A DNA stretch of 64,000 nucleotides. Source: Pseudomonadota bacterium. GTDB taxonomy: Bacteria > Pseudomonadota > Alphaproteobacteria > Azospirillales > Azospirillaceae. This document shows positions 33,035 to 43,085 of the stretch, piece after piece. The notes below the pieces were generated by a model that saw only the letters and a list, made by a program, of their open reading frames with translations, was not told the DNA's origin and made no database searches. Each line of letters opens with the position of its first letter. The first letter of the stretch is position 1. Position numbers and translations under genes: made by a program. The stretch is taken from positions 9,590 through 73,589 of the forward strand of contig JAFAFA010000101.1 of assembly GCA_023423695.1 (NCBI GenBank). The letters run 5' to 3'.

Positions 33035-34732
33035 ATGACCCTCCTCAACAACTTCCACATCCCCGTCAAGATGGCCATTCCGGCGACGACGGCGATCATC
33101 GGCATGCTGGTGATCGCGCTGCTCGGCTGGTCGGCGATCACCCAGCAGTCGACGCTGCTCGACACCCTGTTCAACCGCTCCTTCACGCGGGAGGCGGAGA
33201 TCCAGGGACTGACCGACACCTTGACGGTGGCCCACGCCGGCATGTACCGGACCGTGATCCTCAGCAGCGCGAACGCCTCGCCCAAGGCGGTGGAAGAGGA
33301 GATGAAGGCCCTCAACGCACAGCTCGACAGGCTGAAGGGCCAATCGGGAACTTTGAAGGGCGCCACCGCCGAAACCGACGAGGAAGCGAAGTATTTCGAG
33401 CGGTTCGGCAGCGATGCCGCGACCTATCTGGCAAAGGTGGGGAGTTTCCTCGACCTGCTGAAGATGGGTGTCGATCCGCTGGACTTCCTGCAGGAGGTCC
33501 AGTCGGCCTACACCCGCCTGCATGCGACCAGCCGCGACTATCTGAACTACAAGCGCAAGGTCTCCACGGACGCCTATACCCAGGTCAACGCGTCGGTCGA
33601 CAACACGACCCAGGCCTTCATGCTGGTGGCGGGGGGCGCGCTGCTGGTGACGGTGGGCGTGGCCCTCTTCATCGGCATGAACATCGCCCGGCCCATCGTG
33701 CGCCTGACCGACGTGATGGAACGGCTGGCCCGCGGCAACCTGGAGGCCGACATTCCCGCCGCGGAGCGCGGCGACGAGATCGGCCAGATGGCCCGCACCG
33801 TCCAGGTGTTCAAGGAGAACGCCGTCCGGGTGCAGGAGCTGTCCCGCGAGCAGGAGGCGATGCGCATCCGCAACGACCAGGAACGGCGTCAGGCGATGGC
33901 GGCGCTCGCCAACGATCTGGAGGCGTCGGTCAAGGCGATGATGGGCGAGGTGGTGCGCTCCGCCACGTCGATGCGCAACGAAGCCAATTCGATGCTCGAC
34001 AACGCCAAGCAGACCAGCCACCACAGCGACAGCGTCGCCCATTCCGTGCAGGAGGCGACCAGCGAGGTCGAGAGCGTGGCGGCCGGCGCCGAGCAGCTCC
34101 GCGCCTCCATCGACGAGATCACCCGCTCCATCAGCCAGTCGGCGCAGCTCGCCCGTGGCGCGGTGGAGGAGGCCGGCCGCACCGACAGCATCGTCCAGGG
34201 GCTGAGCGAGGCCAGCCGCAAGATCGAGGAGGTCGTCGGCCTGATCCAGTCGATCGCCGGCCAGACCAATCTTCTCGCGCTGAACGCCACCATCGAGGCG
34301 GCGCGGGCCGGTGAAGCCGGCAAGGGCTTCGCCGTGGTGGCGCAGGAGGTCAAGAGCCTCGCCAACCAGACCGCCAAGGCGACGGAGGAGATCGGCGCGG
34401 AAATCGCGGCGGTCCAGGCCGCCACCCACGCGGCGGTGGGCGCCATCCGCGCCATCGTCGGCACCATCCGTCAGGTCGACGAATCGCTCGGCACTGTCGC
34501 CGCCGCGGTGGAAGAGCAGGATGCCGCCACCCGCGACATCAGCGCCCGGTCCCAGCGCGCGGCCGTGGATACCATGGCGGTGATGCAGGAGATGCGTCTG
34601 GTCCAGCAGGCCGCCGAGACCACCGGCCATTCCGCCGGCTCGGTCCAGAACACCACGGAAGAGCTGTCGCGCAGCTTCAACCGTCTGGACCACGAGATCG
34701 AAGCCTTCATCACCCGCATCACCGCGGCGTGA
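33035..34732 (+). CDS. Methyl-accepting chemotaxis protein (HAMP-type)
   Basis: A 565-residue transmembrane chemoreceptor. TM1 is at about 14-33, a helical-bundle (4HB/CHASE3-like) periplasmic sensor at about 35-185, TM2 at about 190-212, and a HAMP domain ([20 protein letters not shown]) at about 213-265. The signalling domain follows, with the conserved hairpin tip [20 protein letters not shown] and [15 protein letters not shown]. It ends without a CheR/CheB pentapeptide. ATG 33035 places TM1 normally at the N terminus. A single-gene transcript is likely. Confidence 0.93.
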   Translation: MTLLNNFHIPVKMAIPATTAIIGMLVIALLGWSAITQQSTLLDTLFNRSFTREAEIQGLTDTLTVAHAGMYRTVILSSANASPKAVEEEMKALNAQLDRLKGQSGTLKGATAETDEEAKYFERFGSDAATYLAKVGSFLDLLKMGVDPLDFLQEVQSAYTRLHATSRDYLNYKRKVSTDAYTQVNASVDNTTQAFMLVAGGALLVTVGVALFIGMNIARPIVRLTDVMERLARGNLEADIPAAERGDEIGQMARTVQVFKENAVRVQELSREQEAMRIRNDQERRQAMAALANDLEASVKAMMGEVVRSATSMRNEANSMLDNAKQTSHHSDSVAHSVQEATSEVESVAAGAEQLRASIDEITRSISQSAQLARGAVEEAGRTDSIVQGLSEASRKIEEVVGLIQSIAGQTNLLALNATIEAARAGEAGKGFAVVAQEVKSLANQTAKATEEIGAEIAAVQAATHAAVGAIRAIVGTIRQVDESLGTVAAAVEEQDAATRDISARSQRAAVDTMAVMQEMRLVQQAAETTGHSAGSVQNTTEELSRSFNRLDHEIEAFITRITAA

Positions 34733-34751
34733 TGCTGGGGTAAGGTGACGA

Positions 34752-34811
34752 CGCCCTCTCCTGAGATCGGACGGACCTTCGGTCCACCGAAAGCAGGGGA
34801 GGGCGCTTTTA
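34752..34811 (+). terminator. Terminator-like fold-back after chemoreceptor
   Basis: GCCCTCTCCTG near 34753 pairs with CAGGGGAGGGC near 34795, with an inner GGACGGACC / GGTCCACC stem, and is followed by GCTTTTA. It lies 20 bases after the receptor stop. Confidence 0.6.
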
Positions 34812-34842
34812 TGTGGACGCTGTTGGTCTTGGGGCGTGCCAT

Positions 34843-34942
34843 GCCCCCTCCCTAACCCTCCCCTGCCATTGGCGGTGGAGGGGACTGCCGCTGTATTGGA
34901 AATCCACCCTCTACCGCGAAGCGGGGGAGGGAAGGGGCATCG
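34843..34942. repeat. Fold-back repeat element, copy B
   Basis: A 100-base element sharing its outer ends and the internal blocks CTAACCCTCCCC, GGGGACTGCCGC and CCCTCTACCGCGA with copy A at 13043-13195. The terminal arms are GCCCCCTCCCT and AGGGAAGGGGC. Copy A has an extra inner hairpin that is absent here. Confidence 0.75.
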
Positions 34943-34964
34943 TCAGCCGACACCCCGCCGGACA

Positions 34965-35627
34965 TCACCCCACCAGCACGCCCTTGCGCGCATCCGCCCA
35001 CTCGCGTGCCGTCGTCGGCCGGCCGTCGGCGTCGATCAGGCCGCGGGTGAACAGGTCCTCGGCGTGGCGGATGAAGAAGGCGGCGGTGCTCGGCCGCTCC
35101 CAATGCTCCATCCAGTTCTGTTCCAGGAAGGCCAGGATGCCCGGCTGGTCCAGCTCGACCTCCCACAGCACGCCGAGCAGCGAGGTCTGCTGCTCCTCAT
35201 GCATGCAGTCCTCGAAGCACAGGCGCTTGTCGGCGCGGGCCTCCTTGCGGGCGGTGGTCTCCGGACCGGGGCCCAGGCCGTAATCGATCAGGGTTCGCCG
35301 CTCCGGCGCCGCGCACAGCCAATGCGCCACCTCATGGACGATCACCGTCGCCTCGACATCGGTGCGGATCACCTTGCCGTCCCACATGAAGGAGCGGCTG
35401 GGCGGCTCGTCCAGGGTGTCGATGCCGTGGGCATGGGCCAGCCGCACCGCCTCGGCCCGGTGGGCCGGCGTGTCGACGCCGCCGCCGGGTTCGTCCTCCG
35501 GCCGCACGGGCCAGGTCGCGGCGATCCGGCGGAAGGCGGCCCGCGCTTGGGCATGGCCGTCTAGAAGGGCGTCGAAGGCCGCGATGGCCTTCGGCATGTC
35601 GTCGATGGCGATGGGGGTCAGGATCAT
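34965..35627 (-). CDS. EpmC-like metalloprotein (EF-P hydroxylase family)
   Basis: A 220-residue protein. The central motif IVHEVAHWLCAAPERRTLID (about 96-115), followed by YGLGPGPET, closely resembles the HEISHW-x6-RR-x-L-x-DFGYW-x-PDG motif of EpmC. EpmC is the iron-dependent hydroxylase of beta-lysylated elongation factor P. A second acidic element, CMHEEQQTSLLGVLWEVEL, stands where EpmC has its FEDVE-x-K-x-Q segment. The N-terminal 85 residues are unlike EpmC. No epmA or epmB is nearby, so the target could differ. It might alternatively be a generic zincin. Confidence 0.5.
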   Translation of the reverse strand: MILTPIAIDDMPKAIAAFDALLDGHAQARAAFRRIAATWPVRPEDEPGGGVDTPAHRAEAVRLAHAHGIDTLDEPPSRSFMWDGKVIRTDVEATVIVHEVAHWLCAAPERRTLIDYGLGPGPETTARKEARADKRLCFEDCMHEEQQTSLLGVLWEVELDQPGILAFLEQNWMEHWERPSTAAFFIRHAEDLFTRGLIDADGRPTTAREWADARKGVLVG

Positions 35628-35787
35628 GGCGCCTATGTGCCCAAGGGGGCGTCCCGGCGCAAGGGGAATGTAACCGGGCGGAAGAGCAGGGCTGTCCGGC
35701 AGTAGAAGGGCGCCGGCAAGACCCGGTCCATTCGGGTCGCGCCGGCGCCATAACTGTTACGGCCGCGCTGAAGTTCGATGCCGTTTC

Positions 35788-37797
35788 TTACGCGGCCCGC
35801 ATATCGGTCAGGAAGCGCGACACGAAGCCGCGCAGGTCGGTCGCCTCGTGGTTCAGTCCGTCGGCGGCGGTCAGCACCTCGCGCGAGGCATCGCCGGTGG
35901 ACGCCGCGGCTTCCGACACGCCGGCGATGTTGCCGGACACCTGCTGCGTGCCGCGCGCAGCCTGCTGGACGTTGCGGCTGATCTCCCTGGTGGCTGCACC
36001 CTGCTCCTCCACCGCGGCGGCGATGGTGGTGGAGATGTGGTTGATCTCGGCGATCACCCGGCCGATCTCGGCGATGGCGCCGGCGGCCTGCCGGCTGATC
36101 TCTTGGATGCCGGCGATCTGGCTGCCGATCTCCTCCGTCGCCTTGGCGGTCTGGTTGGCGAGGTTCTTCACCTCCGACGCCACCACCGCGAAGCCCTTGC
36201 CGGCTTCACCGGCCCGCGCCGCCTCGATGGTGGCGTTCAGCGCGAGAAGATTGGTCTGGCTGGCGATGTCGGTGATCAGCTGCACCACCTCGCCGATGCG
36301 CTGAGCGGCATCGACCAGCCCGCGGACGGTGCCGTCGGTCTTCTCGGCGGTCGCGACCGCCTGTCCGGCGATCCGGGTGCTTTCCGCCACCTGCCGGCCG
36401 ATCTCGGCGATGGAAGCGGTCAGCTCCTCGGTCGCGGCGGCCACCGTCTCCACATTGCCGGTCGCCTCATGGGAAGCGCTGGCGACCGCGTCGGCCTGCC
36501 GGGTGGTCTGCTCGGCGGTGGCGGACATGGTCTGCGCGGTCGCCTGAAGCTGCGTCGCCGCCGCCGAAACCCGGCCCAGCGCTGCCAGGACCAGCCGGTC
36601 GAATTCCTGGGTCAGCCGGTCGATCCGTTCGCCACGGCCGCGTCGCGCCTCGTGGTCGGCACGCTGGGCCTCGGCAAGACGGTCGCTCTCGATCAGGCTG
36701 TCCTTGAAGACCTGCAGGGCCTTGGCCATGCCGCCGATCTCGTCGGCACGGTCCAGGCCGGGGATGTCGACGCTGCGGTCGCCGCCGGCCAGCCGGGTCA
36801 TCCGGTCGGTGATCGCCACCACCGGGCGCGACAGCCCGCGGCCGATCAGCAGCGCGGTTGCCAGCCCCAGAACCACGGCGACCAGAGAGGCGGCGATCAT
36901 CACGGTGAGCGCCTTGGTGATGAAGGCACCGGTCTCCTCGCCCAGCTTCTTCTGATGGTCGACGCTGGCGACGGTCAGCTGCTCCGCCTCGGTCGCGATG
37001 GAGTCGCCGACGGGGGTCAGCACTTCTGTCACCAGCCGGTCCCGCTCGGTCGTCGCCTTCACCACGGCGTTGAAGCCGGTGGTGTAGACACGCAGCATCG
37101 CGGTGTAGGACATCGCCATCTTGCGGCGGTCCAGGTCGGTCAGCTTCGCCATCATCGCCCCGCCGCGGCTGGCGGCGTCGGTGAACTGCGAGCGGGTCTG
37201 GCTCGCCAGCGCCGGGGAGCCGTCGACGTTGTAGCGCGTGGCCGAGACGCGGGCCGACAGCATGTGGCGCAGGGCCATGCCCGCCAGATAGGCGGCGTCG
37301 GTGTCGCCGGCGGCGCTGGCGCTGTCCATGATGCTGTCCAGCGCGCCCTCCAGCCGGGGTCCGATCTCGTCCAGTTCGGCAATGGCCGTGCTGCGCTGGG
37401 CCTGCAGCTCCATCGTCGCAGCGAAGGCCTCCTGATACCGGGCGATCTCCTGCGCCATGTGGTCGATGGTCTGCAGCAGAGCCGGGTCGGCGAACAGGCT
37501 ACGGGCCTTGTCGATGGTCTGCGCCGCGTCGCCGGCAAGGCGACGGACGGTGGCGCCGATCTCCGGGTCGCCGGTCAGCAGGAAGCGGGTGGATTGCTGG
37601 CGCATCTCCAGCATAAGGGCCTGGATGCGCCCGGCCTCGTTGGTCTGCTGGCCGAGCCGCCGGTAGGTTTCCACCGCACCGCCGGCATCGGACAGGGCCA
37701 CCACGCCGATGCCGCCGATCAGCACCAGGAACACCAGAATGCCGGCACTGGCCGCCGTGATCTTGGAACCCACGGAAAAGCGATTGAAAAGGCTCAT
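35788..37797 (-). CDS. Methyl-accepting chemotaxis protein (HAMP-type)
   Basis: A 669-residue chemoreceptor. TM1 lies at about 13-37, a long periplasmic helical domain (HBM-like double bundle by length) at about 38-300, TM2 at about 302-325 and HAMP ([20 protein letters not shown]) at about 328-380. The signalling domain has the canonical tip [20 protein letters not shown]. It ends without a methyltransferase-tethering pentapeptide. ATG 37797 ([13 protein letters not shown]) is favoured over 37818. The 260-residue sensor is longer than that of the receptor at 33035, so the ligands should differ. Confidence 0.93.
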   Translation of the reverse strand: MSLFNRFSVGSKITAASAGILVFLVLIGGIGVVALSDAGGAVETYRRLGQQTNEAGRIQALMLEMRQQSTRFLLTGDPEIGATVRRLAGDAAQTIDKARSLFADPALLQTIDHMAQEIARYQEAFAATMELQAQRSTAIAELDEIGPRLEGALDSIMDSASAAGDTDAAYLAGMALRHMLSARVSATRYNVDGSPALASQTRSQFTDAASRGGAMMAKLTDLDRRKMAMSYTAMLRVYTTGFNAVVKATTERDRLVTEVLTPVGDSIATEAEQLTVASVDHQKKLGEETGAFITKALTVMIAASLVAVVLGLATALLIGRGLSRPVVAITDRMTRLAGGDRSVDIPGLDRADEIGGMAKALQVFKDSLIESDRLAEAQRADHEARRGRGERIDRLTQEFDRLVLAALGRVSAAATQLQATAQTMSATAEQTTRQADAVASASHEATGNVETVAAATEELTASIAEIGRQVAESTRIAGQAVATAEKTDGTVRGLVDAAQRIGEVVQLITDIASQTNLLALNATIEAARAGEAGKGFAVVASEVKNLANQTAKATEEIGSQIAGIQEISRQAAGAIAEIGRVIAEINHISTTIAAAVEEQGAATREISRNVQQAARGTQQVSGNIAGVSEAAASTGDASREVLTAADGLNHEATDLRGFVSRFLTDMRAA

Positions 37798-38206
37798 GGT
37801 CGAGGCCTCCATCGGCACAGGGTCGCTGCTCAGCGCTTGGTCGGGGAGACCGGAAAAGGTCAGCCCCCACGACCTGTTTCAGGAAGCATGCCACATGCCC
37901 TGGTATGGCCGGGCCGGAGGGACCGGCAGTGGGAGGGGGCCGGGTGACGCAGGGGAAAGCAACGGACGGCGGGCATGGAATAAACCGACGCCTTGCATGT
38001 TTGCCCGTTGCGTGGGGTCGCGGGCTGCCGTCCCGCGGGTGCTTTCACGGGCGGAAAGGCCATTTTTTGTGCCGCGGCGGTCACAGGAGAGGCATTTTGA
38101 ACATCCTCCGGTATCGTGATATATGCCAAAGGGCGCAGCGGCCGTCCGGGGTCGTCGCCGATCCAACATCCTCCCGGTCTCTGACGCTTTGACCCGACGG
38201 CTGGCC
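37798..38206. other. Divergent intergenic region, no gene seen
   Basis: A 409-base gap between the chemoreceptor (leftward) and the glycosyltransferase (rightward). No frame with a ribosome site or RNA fold is convincing. The part 38060-38125 is AT-richer and may hold the rightward promoter. Confidence 0.35.
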
Positions 38207-39346
38207 ATGTCCATTCCCGACGCGCCCATTTCCGCGGCCTCTTCGGATGCCCGCACCGCTTCCGCACGCCGTCCCGGCGATGTTCAGTCACCGGCCGGCC
38301 GGCCGGATGCTGATCGGCCCGGCACCGACCGGCTGTGCCGCCCGCGGCGCGGACGCCTGTCGGTCGTCATCCCCTTCTATAACGAAGGCCCCAACATCGA
38401 CGCCCTGTTCGCCCGCCTCACCCCGGTTCTGGACGGGCTGGACATGGATTGGGAGGTGGTCTGCGTCAACGACGGCAGCCGCGACGACACCGTCGACCGG
38501 CTGCTGGACGTCCATGACCGTGACCCGCGGGTGAAGGTAGTTGACCTGTCGCGCAATTTCGGCAAGGAGCTGGCGCTGTCCGCCGGGCTCAGCCACACCA
38601 CAGGCGACGCCGTGGTGCCGATGGATGCCGACCTGCAGCATCCGCCGGAACTGCTGCCGGCCTTCATCGCCAAGTGGCGCGAAGGCTTCGACGTGGTCGT
38701 CGCTGTGCGGCACGCCCGCGTCGGGCAGAGCCTGAAGCATCGGCTGTTCGCCAAGCTGTTCTACTGGATTTTCGACCACCTGTCGGAAATCAAGCTTCCG
38801 CGCGAGGTCGGCGATTTCCGTCTGATGGACCGCCGCGTGGTCGAGGTCATCAACCGGATGCCGGAGCGCACCCGCTTCATGAAGGGCATCTTCGCCTGGG
38901 TCGGCTTCCGTCAGGCCGCCATCCCCTATGAACAGGGGGAGCGCGCCGGCGGTGACACCAAATGGGGCTTCGTCAAGCTTCTGCGCCTGTCCTTCGACGG
39001 GTTGACCGCCTTCTCCACCTTCCCCCTGCGGGTGTGGAGCCTGGTGGGCATGGCGGTGTCGGGCGTGGCCTTCGTCTATATCCTGCTCCGGCTGGTCCGC
39101 ACGCTGTTCTACGGCATCGACGTGCCCGGCTATGAATCGCTGCTGGTCGCGGTGCTGTTCCTGGGCGGCATCCAGCTGATCACGCTGGGCATCATCGGCG
39201 ATTATCTGGGCCGCGTCTTCGCCGAGGTGAAGGGCAGGCCGCTGTTCATCGTGCGCTCCGCCCACGGCTTCGGCACGGCGGACGATCGGCACGGGGACGA
39301 GTTCGATCCGGTCGGCGAACCGGCGGGTCAGGAGCGGCAGCGATGA
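38207..39346 (+). CDS. Family 2 glycosyltransferase, polyprenyl-phosphate type
   Basis: A 379-residue GT2 enzyme of the dolichol-phosphate-mannose synthase/ArnC/GtrB class, which transfers a sugar from a nucleotide donor to undecaprenyl phosphate. The catalytic domain shows SVVIPFYNEGPNIDALFARL, CVNDGSRDDT and the DXD-type VPMDADLQHPPE. Two C-terminal membrane helices follow (about 270-295 and 318-340), as in GtrB. A 65-residue disordered N-terminal extension is unusual. Its stop overlaps the next gene by four bases, indicating coupled translation with a GT39-like enzyme that would use the lipid-linked sugar. Confidence 0.88.
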   Translation: MSIPDAPISAASSDARTASARRPGDVQSPAGRPDADRPGTDRLCRPRRGRLSVVIPFYNEGPNIDALFARLTPVLDGLDMDWEVVCVNDGSRDDTVDRLLDVHDRDPRVKVVDLSRNFGKELALSAGLSHTTGDAVVPMDADLQHPPELLPAFIAKWREGFDVVVAVRHARVGQSLKHRLFAKLFYWIFDHLSEIKLPREVGDFRLMDRRVVEVINRMPERTRFMKGIFAWVGFRQAAIPYEQGERAGGDTKWGFVKLLRLSFDGLTAFSTFPLRVWSLVGMAVSGVAFVYILLRLVRTLFYGIDVPGYESLLVAVLFLGGIQLITLGIIGDYLGRVFAEVKGRPLFIVRSAHGFGTADDRHGDEFDPVGEPAGQERQR

Positions 39347-41100
39347 GCATCGAGACCCGCCAGCGCACCGGCGACGAAGACGCCGGTGACGGGGTGCCTG
39401 TCGCCCGACGCCGCTCCGGAACCGCCCCGCCATCCTCCGCCCCGGGAAGCGCCACTGCCGCCGGCCTCGCGCTGCCGCGCGGCGAGGCGGCGCTGTGGGA
39501 CGGGCTGTCGCGCGCCCTGCTGCTGGGGCTGCTGATCCTCGCCGCCCTGACCTTTCTCAGTTACGGCATCAGCACGGATGAGGAGGTGCAGCACATCTAC
39601 GGCAAGAAGCTGCTGTCCTACTACACCAGCCTCTTCCAGGACCGCTCCGCCTTCCATTTCAAGGATTTGGCCTATTACGGCGGCCTGTTCGACCTCGTCA
39701 CCGCCGTCATCGTGCCCTTTTCCCCCTTCGAGGAATACGAGACCCGGCACCTGCTCTGTGCGCTTGTCGGCGTGCTGGGCATTGCCGGGACATGGCGCTA
39801 CACCCGGCTGCTGGCCGGGCCGCGCGCCGGTTTCATCGCCGCGGCGCTGCTGTCGCTGAGCGGCGTCTATTACGGGGCGATGTTCAACAACACCAAGGAC
39901 GTGCCGTTCGCGGCCGGCATGGTGTGGACGCTCTACTTCGCCACCCGCATCCTCAAGCAACTGCCGCGGCCCAGCCGCAGCGCGGTTTTGAAGTTCGGAC
40001 TGGTGCTGGGCCTGACGCTGGCGATCCGCGTCGGCGGGGTGCTCGCCGGCTTCTATCTGGCGGTCGCCATGGCTCTGCATTTCGCGCTGGTGACGCGGCA
40101 GGATGGGCACCGGTTGGCGCTCGCCGACGTGCGCCGCGCCTTCCTGTCCTTGTGGCCGGCGATCCCCGTCGCCTATGCGATCATGGCGGTGTTCTGGCCC
40201 TGGGTGGTGCAGAGGCCGTTGCGCAATCCCCTGGAGGCGCTGCGCGTCGTCTCGCACTTCCCCATCGACATCCAGACCCTGTTCATGGGTGAGCTGGTCC
40301 ATTCCAACGACCCGCCCGCGCTGTATCTGCCGGTCTATCTGGCGGTGAAGCTGCCGGAGGCGGTGGTGATCGGCGTCGCCGCGGCGGTGGTGCTGGCCGG
40401 GATCTGGCTGGCCCGCGGCGGCTGGAGGCGGACCGGAGCCTTCACGCTGGTGCGCTACACCCCGCTGGCGCTGGCGGGCTTCCTGCCGATCCTGCTGTTC
40501 ATCCTGATGCGGCCGTCGGTCTATAACGGCATCCGCCATTTCCTGTTCCTGGCTCCGCCCTTCGTCGTGATGGCGGCCATCGCCACGGACCGGCTGTGGA
40601 CGCTGTTCCAGCGCGGCGGCCGGGCTCTGGGACAGGGCTTCGCCGCCGCGATGACCGTGGTCGCGGTGGTGTACGCGTGGCAGCTGGGCGCCATGCATCC
40701 GAACCAGTACGTGTACTACAACCAGTTCGTCGGAGGCGTACGGGGCGCCGACGGCAAGTTCGAACTGGATTACTGGGGTAATTCCCTGCACGAGGCGCTG
40801 CAGGAACTGATCGAATATGTCGAGCGCGAGAACGACGGCCGTCCCCCACCGCGGCAGTACACCCTGACCGTCTGCGGCAACACGCTCGCGGTCCGGTTCG
40901 AGTTGCCGCCCTGGCTGCGCCTGGTCAACGGGATCGAACCGGACTGGCGCAAGGCCAACTTCTTCCTGGCCTTCACCCAGGTGAAACGCTGTCCGTCGTT
41001 GCTGGACGGCCACCCGATCCTGGAGATCGCGGCCGACGACGTGCCGCTGTCCATCGTCAAGGACCGCCGTCCGCCCAAGGCCGACGTTCCTACCGAATGA
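39343..41100 (+). CDS. GT39-like membrane glycosyltransferase
   Basis: A 585-residue polytopic protein with about eleven helices. The first periplasmic loop carries STDEEVQHIYGKK, comparable to the acidic D/E motif of family 39 (PMT/ArnT) GT-C transferases, and a C-terminal soluble domain (about 460-585) follows the last helix. It would transfer a sugar from a polyprenyl phosphate carrier to a cell-surface acceptor. The N-terminal 45 residues are Pro/Ser-rich. It is coupled to the GT2 gene by an ATGA overlap. No GtrA-type flippase is adjacent. The acceptor is unknown. Confidence 0.78.
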   Translation: MSIETRQRTGDEDAGDGVPVARRRSGTAPPSSAPGSATAAGLALPRGEAALWDGLSRALLLGLLILAALTFLSYGISTDEEVQHIYGKKLLSYYTSLFQDRSAFHFKDLAYYGGLFDLVTAVIVPFSPFEEYETRHLLCALVGVLGIAGTWRYTRLLAGPRAGFIAAALLSLSGVYYGAMFNNTKDVPFAAGMVWTLYFATRILKQLPRPSRSAVLKFGLVLGLTLAIRVGGVLAGFYLAVAMALHFALVTRQDGHRLALADVRRAFLSLWPAIPVAYAIMAVFWPWVVQRPLRNPLEALRVVSHFPIDIQTLFMGELVHSNDPPALYLPVYLAVKLPEAVVIGVAAAVVLAGIWLARGGWRRTGAFTLVRYTPLALAGFLPILLFILMRPSVYNGIRHFLFLAPPFVVMAAIATDRLWTLFQRGGRALGQGFAAAMTVVAVVYAWQLGAMHPNQYVYYNQFVGGVRGADGKFELDYWGNSLHEALQELIEYVERENDGRPPPRQYTLTVCGNTLAVRFELPPWLRLVNGIEPDWRKANFFLAFTQVKRCPSLLDGHPILEIAADDVPLSIVKDRRPPKADVPTE

Positions 41101-41276
41101 CTGTCCTACCGAATGACGGACTGAAGTGACCGGTTGAGGCAGCGCGGGTGGTTGGGGAGTACCCCCCACCCGCTGCGCCGCCGTCTTTAGCCGGATCGCC
41201 CTTCGCGGCCCTGTCCGGCCGCCGACCCTCCCCCCACTCTCCGAACCTGCGATTCTGAGGCCGGGCGGAGGCGGGA

Positions 41277-42509
41277 ATGCGGCGCAGGCTGCTCTTGGGC
41301 GTTTTATGTCTGCTGCTGTGGAGCGTTCCCCTCGGCCCGACCGGGGCCATAGGCCTCGACCGATCCGGTGAGAGGACCGGCGATCCGCTGGTCGAGCTGG
41401 TGAGCCGTGCGGTGGAGGAGCGCCGGCCGCCGGCCGGAGCGGGCAGTCTGGTCGTCGGCGTGATCCGCGACGGCCGGACGCTGGTGGTCGGGCGTGGCGA
41501 CGCCGGGCGTCCGGATGGCGGACCGGCGGACGGGCGTACCCTGTTCCAGATCGCCTCCCTCACCAAGCCCTTCACCGGCACCATCATGGCGGAACTGGTG
41601 CGGGAGGGCCGCCTGTCCCCCGACGATCCGCTGGACCGCCATCTGCGGCGCGTCGGCCCGGTGCAGATCGCCCATCTGCCGGACCATGACGGCCTGCGCA
41701 TCCGCCTGCGCGACCTTGCCACCCACACCGCCGGACTGCCCAGCGTGCCGGAGACCCCGCGCTTTTCCTGGAACCGGCTGGAGGACCCGCGCAATCCCTA
41801 CAGGCCGCTGTCGCGGGCCGAGCTTGGGCTGTGGCTGTCCGGCTATCGGCTGCCGGTGCCGCCGGGCGTGCGTTTCAGCTATTCCAATGCCGGCATGGCG
41901 GTGCTGGGGGAGGCGCTGTCCGCTGCGGCCGGCCAATCCTACGATGCCCTGCTGAAGCGGGTGGTGACCGACCGCTTCGGCCTGCGCGACACCACCCTGC
42001 AGCCGACGGCGGAGCAGCGGGCGCGCAAGGCGGCCGGCCATGCCCGCGGCCGGATCGTCCCGGATTGGGAGGCGCCGGCGATGCTGCCGGCCTTCGGCCT
42101 TTATTCATCCGCCGACGACATGCTGCGCTGGCTGTCCGCCAACCTGGGCGACTGCCCCGGTCGCGCTACCGGGCCGGAGGGTCAGGGCTGCGCCCCCGCG
42201 GCATCGGCGACGCTGGCGCTGGCGCAGACGGTGCAGGTCGATGGCCGGGCTCTGGCCGATGCGGGAAGCCTGGGGGCGGGGGCGATGGCGCTCGGCTGGT
42301 TCGTCGCCTGGGCGGGGGATGGAACGCCGATCCATTGGCATTCCGGCTCCACTGGCGGCTTCAACGCCTACATCGCCTTTTCGAAGGCGCATCGCTGGGG
42401 CGTGGTGGCGCTGACCAACAGCGATCCAGATCAGGTCACCGCCGACCGGGTCGTGATCGACCTCGTCCGCCACCTGGAAGCCCGGCCGGAGGTGGCGAGC
42501 CTGCCGTAA
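41277..42509 (+). CDS. Serine hydrolase, class C beta-lactamase/DD-peptidase fold
   Basis: A 410-residue exported penicillin-binding-type hydrolase. The signal peptide covers residues 1-25. The catalytic motifs are Ser94-x-x-Lys97 (IASLTKPF), Tyr202-x-Asn204 (SYSNAG) and HSGSTGG near 357, in which His replaces the Lys of KTG, as in many AmpH-like or esterase members. The length and fold match AmpC/AmpH. It may hydrolyse peptidoglycan peptides, esters or beta-lactams; resistance cannot be inferred from sequence. It is monocistronic. Confidence 0.86.
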   Translation: MRRRLLLGVLCLLLWSVPLGPTGAIGLDRSGERTGDPLVELVSRAVEERRPPAGAGSLVVGVIRDGRTLVVGRGDAGRPDGGPADGRTLFQIASLTKPFTGTIMAELVREGRLSPDDPLDRHLRRVGPVQIAHLPDHDGLRIRLRDLATHTAGLPSVPETPRFSWNRLEDPRNPYRPLSRAELGLWLSGYRLPVPPGVRFSYSNAGMAVLGEALSAAAGQSYDALLKRVVTDRFGLRDTTLQPTAEQRARKAAGHARGRIVPDWEAPAMLPAFGLYSSADDMLRWLSANLGDCPGRATGPEGQGCAPAASATLALAQTVQVDGRALADAGSLGAGAMALGWFVAWAGDGTPIHWHSGSTGGFNAYIAFSKAHRWGVVALTNSDPDQVTADRVVIDLVRHLEARPEVASLP

Positions 42510-42520
42510 ACGGGTTGTCC

Positions 42521-42931
42521 TCAATGCAGGCGGCGCGGTGCCTTGGCGGGGACCTCCACGTCGGCGCGGGTATGGGCGATGGGGCCGGCCTGATGATGGG
42601 CAAGGCGCCAGCTGCCGTTTTCCCGCGCGAACAAGTTGGTGGCGGCCAGTACGGCACCGCCCAGCGTCTCCTCGCAGACCACCAGGGCGGTGTCGCCATG
42701 CAGGGTGATGCGCTCGTTCCGCGCTTCGACGGTGATGCCGCTGGGAGTGCGCAGAACGTCGCGCCAGCTGGTCAGCACGGCGTCGCGGCCGAACAGCGCG
42801 GTCCAGCCAGGATGGATGCAGGACACGGGCAGCGTCTCCGCCCACAGCGCTTCCATCGCGGCGGCGTCGCGGTTGGTGAAGGCGCGGTAGAAGGCCTGGT
42901 TCAGGGCCAGCAGCGTGTCGCGGTCGGTCAT
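42521..42931 (-). CDS. SnoaL/NTF2-like fold protein
   Basis: A 136-residue single-domain protein with the alpha+beta cone fold of the SnoaL/NTF2 group. Typical features are LNQAFYRAFTNRDAAAMEAL at the N terminus, TALFGRDAVLTSWRDVL, and AATNLFARENGSWRLAHHQA near the end. Many such bacterial proteins are of unknown role, and some resemble Ca/calmodulin kinase association domains. ATG 42931 is favoured over 42973. It converges with the serine hydrolase. Confidence 0.82.
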   Translation of the reverse strand: MTDRDTLLALNQAFYRAFTNRDAAAMEALWAETLPVSCIHPGWTALFGRDAVLTSWRDVLRTPSGITVEARNERITLHGDTALVVCEETLGGAVLAATNLFARENGSWRLAHHQAGPIAHTRADVEVPAKAPRRLH

Positions 42932-43085
42932 AGGCTTCTGTCCGGGCGATGGTTCCGGGAACGGGTGAGGCACGGCTGTCCGGCCGGCGCCAGTCCGCTT
43001 TTAATGAAGCCATCCGGCATGGGCAAGCGCCGGTCCGGTCGGTTCCGGGCCGGCGCTGTGACAAGTTGGATGCGGAAAAAGCGGC

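Noticed and set aside
32703..33038. 111-codon frame ending at the chemoreceptor start with an ATGA overlap
   Set aside because: The overlap is suggestive, but the residues are Arg/Gly/Pro-rich, there is no domain, and the start lacks a Shine-Dalgarno sequence.
35848..37947. 699-codon open frame antisense to the chemoreceptor
   Set aside because: No domain, shadow composition, and the chemoreceptor signalling tip is unmistakable on the other strand.
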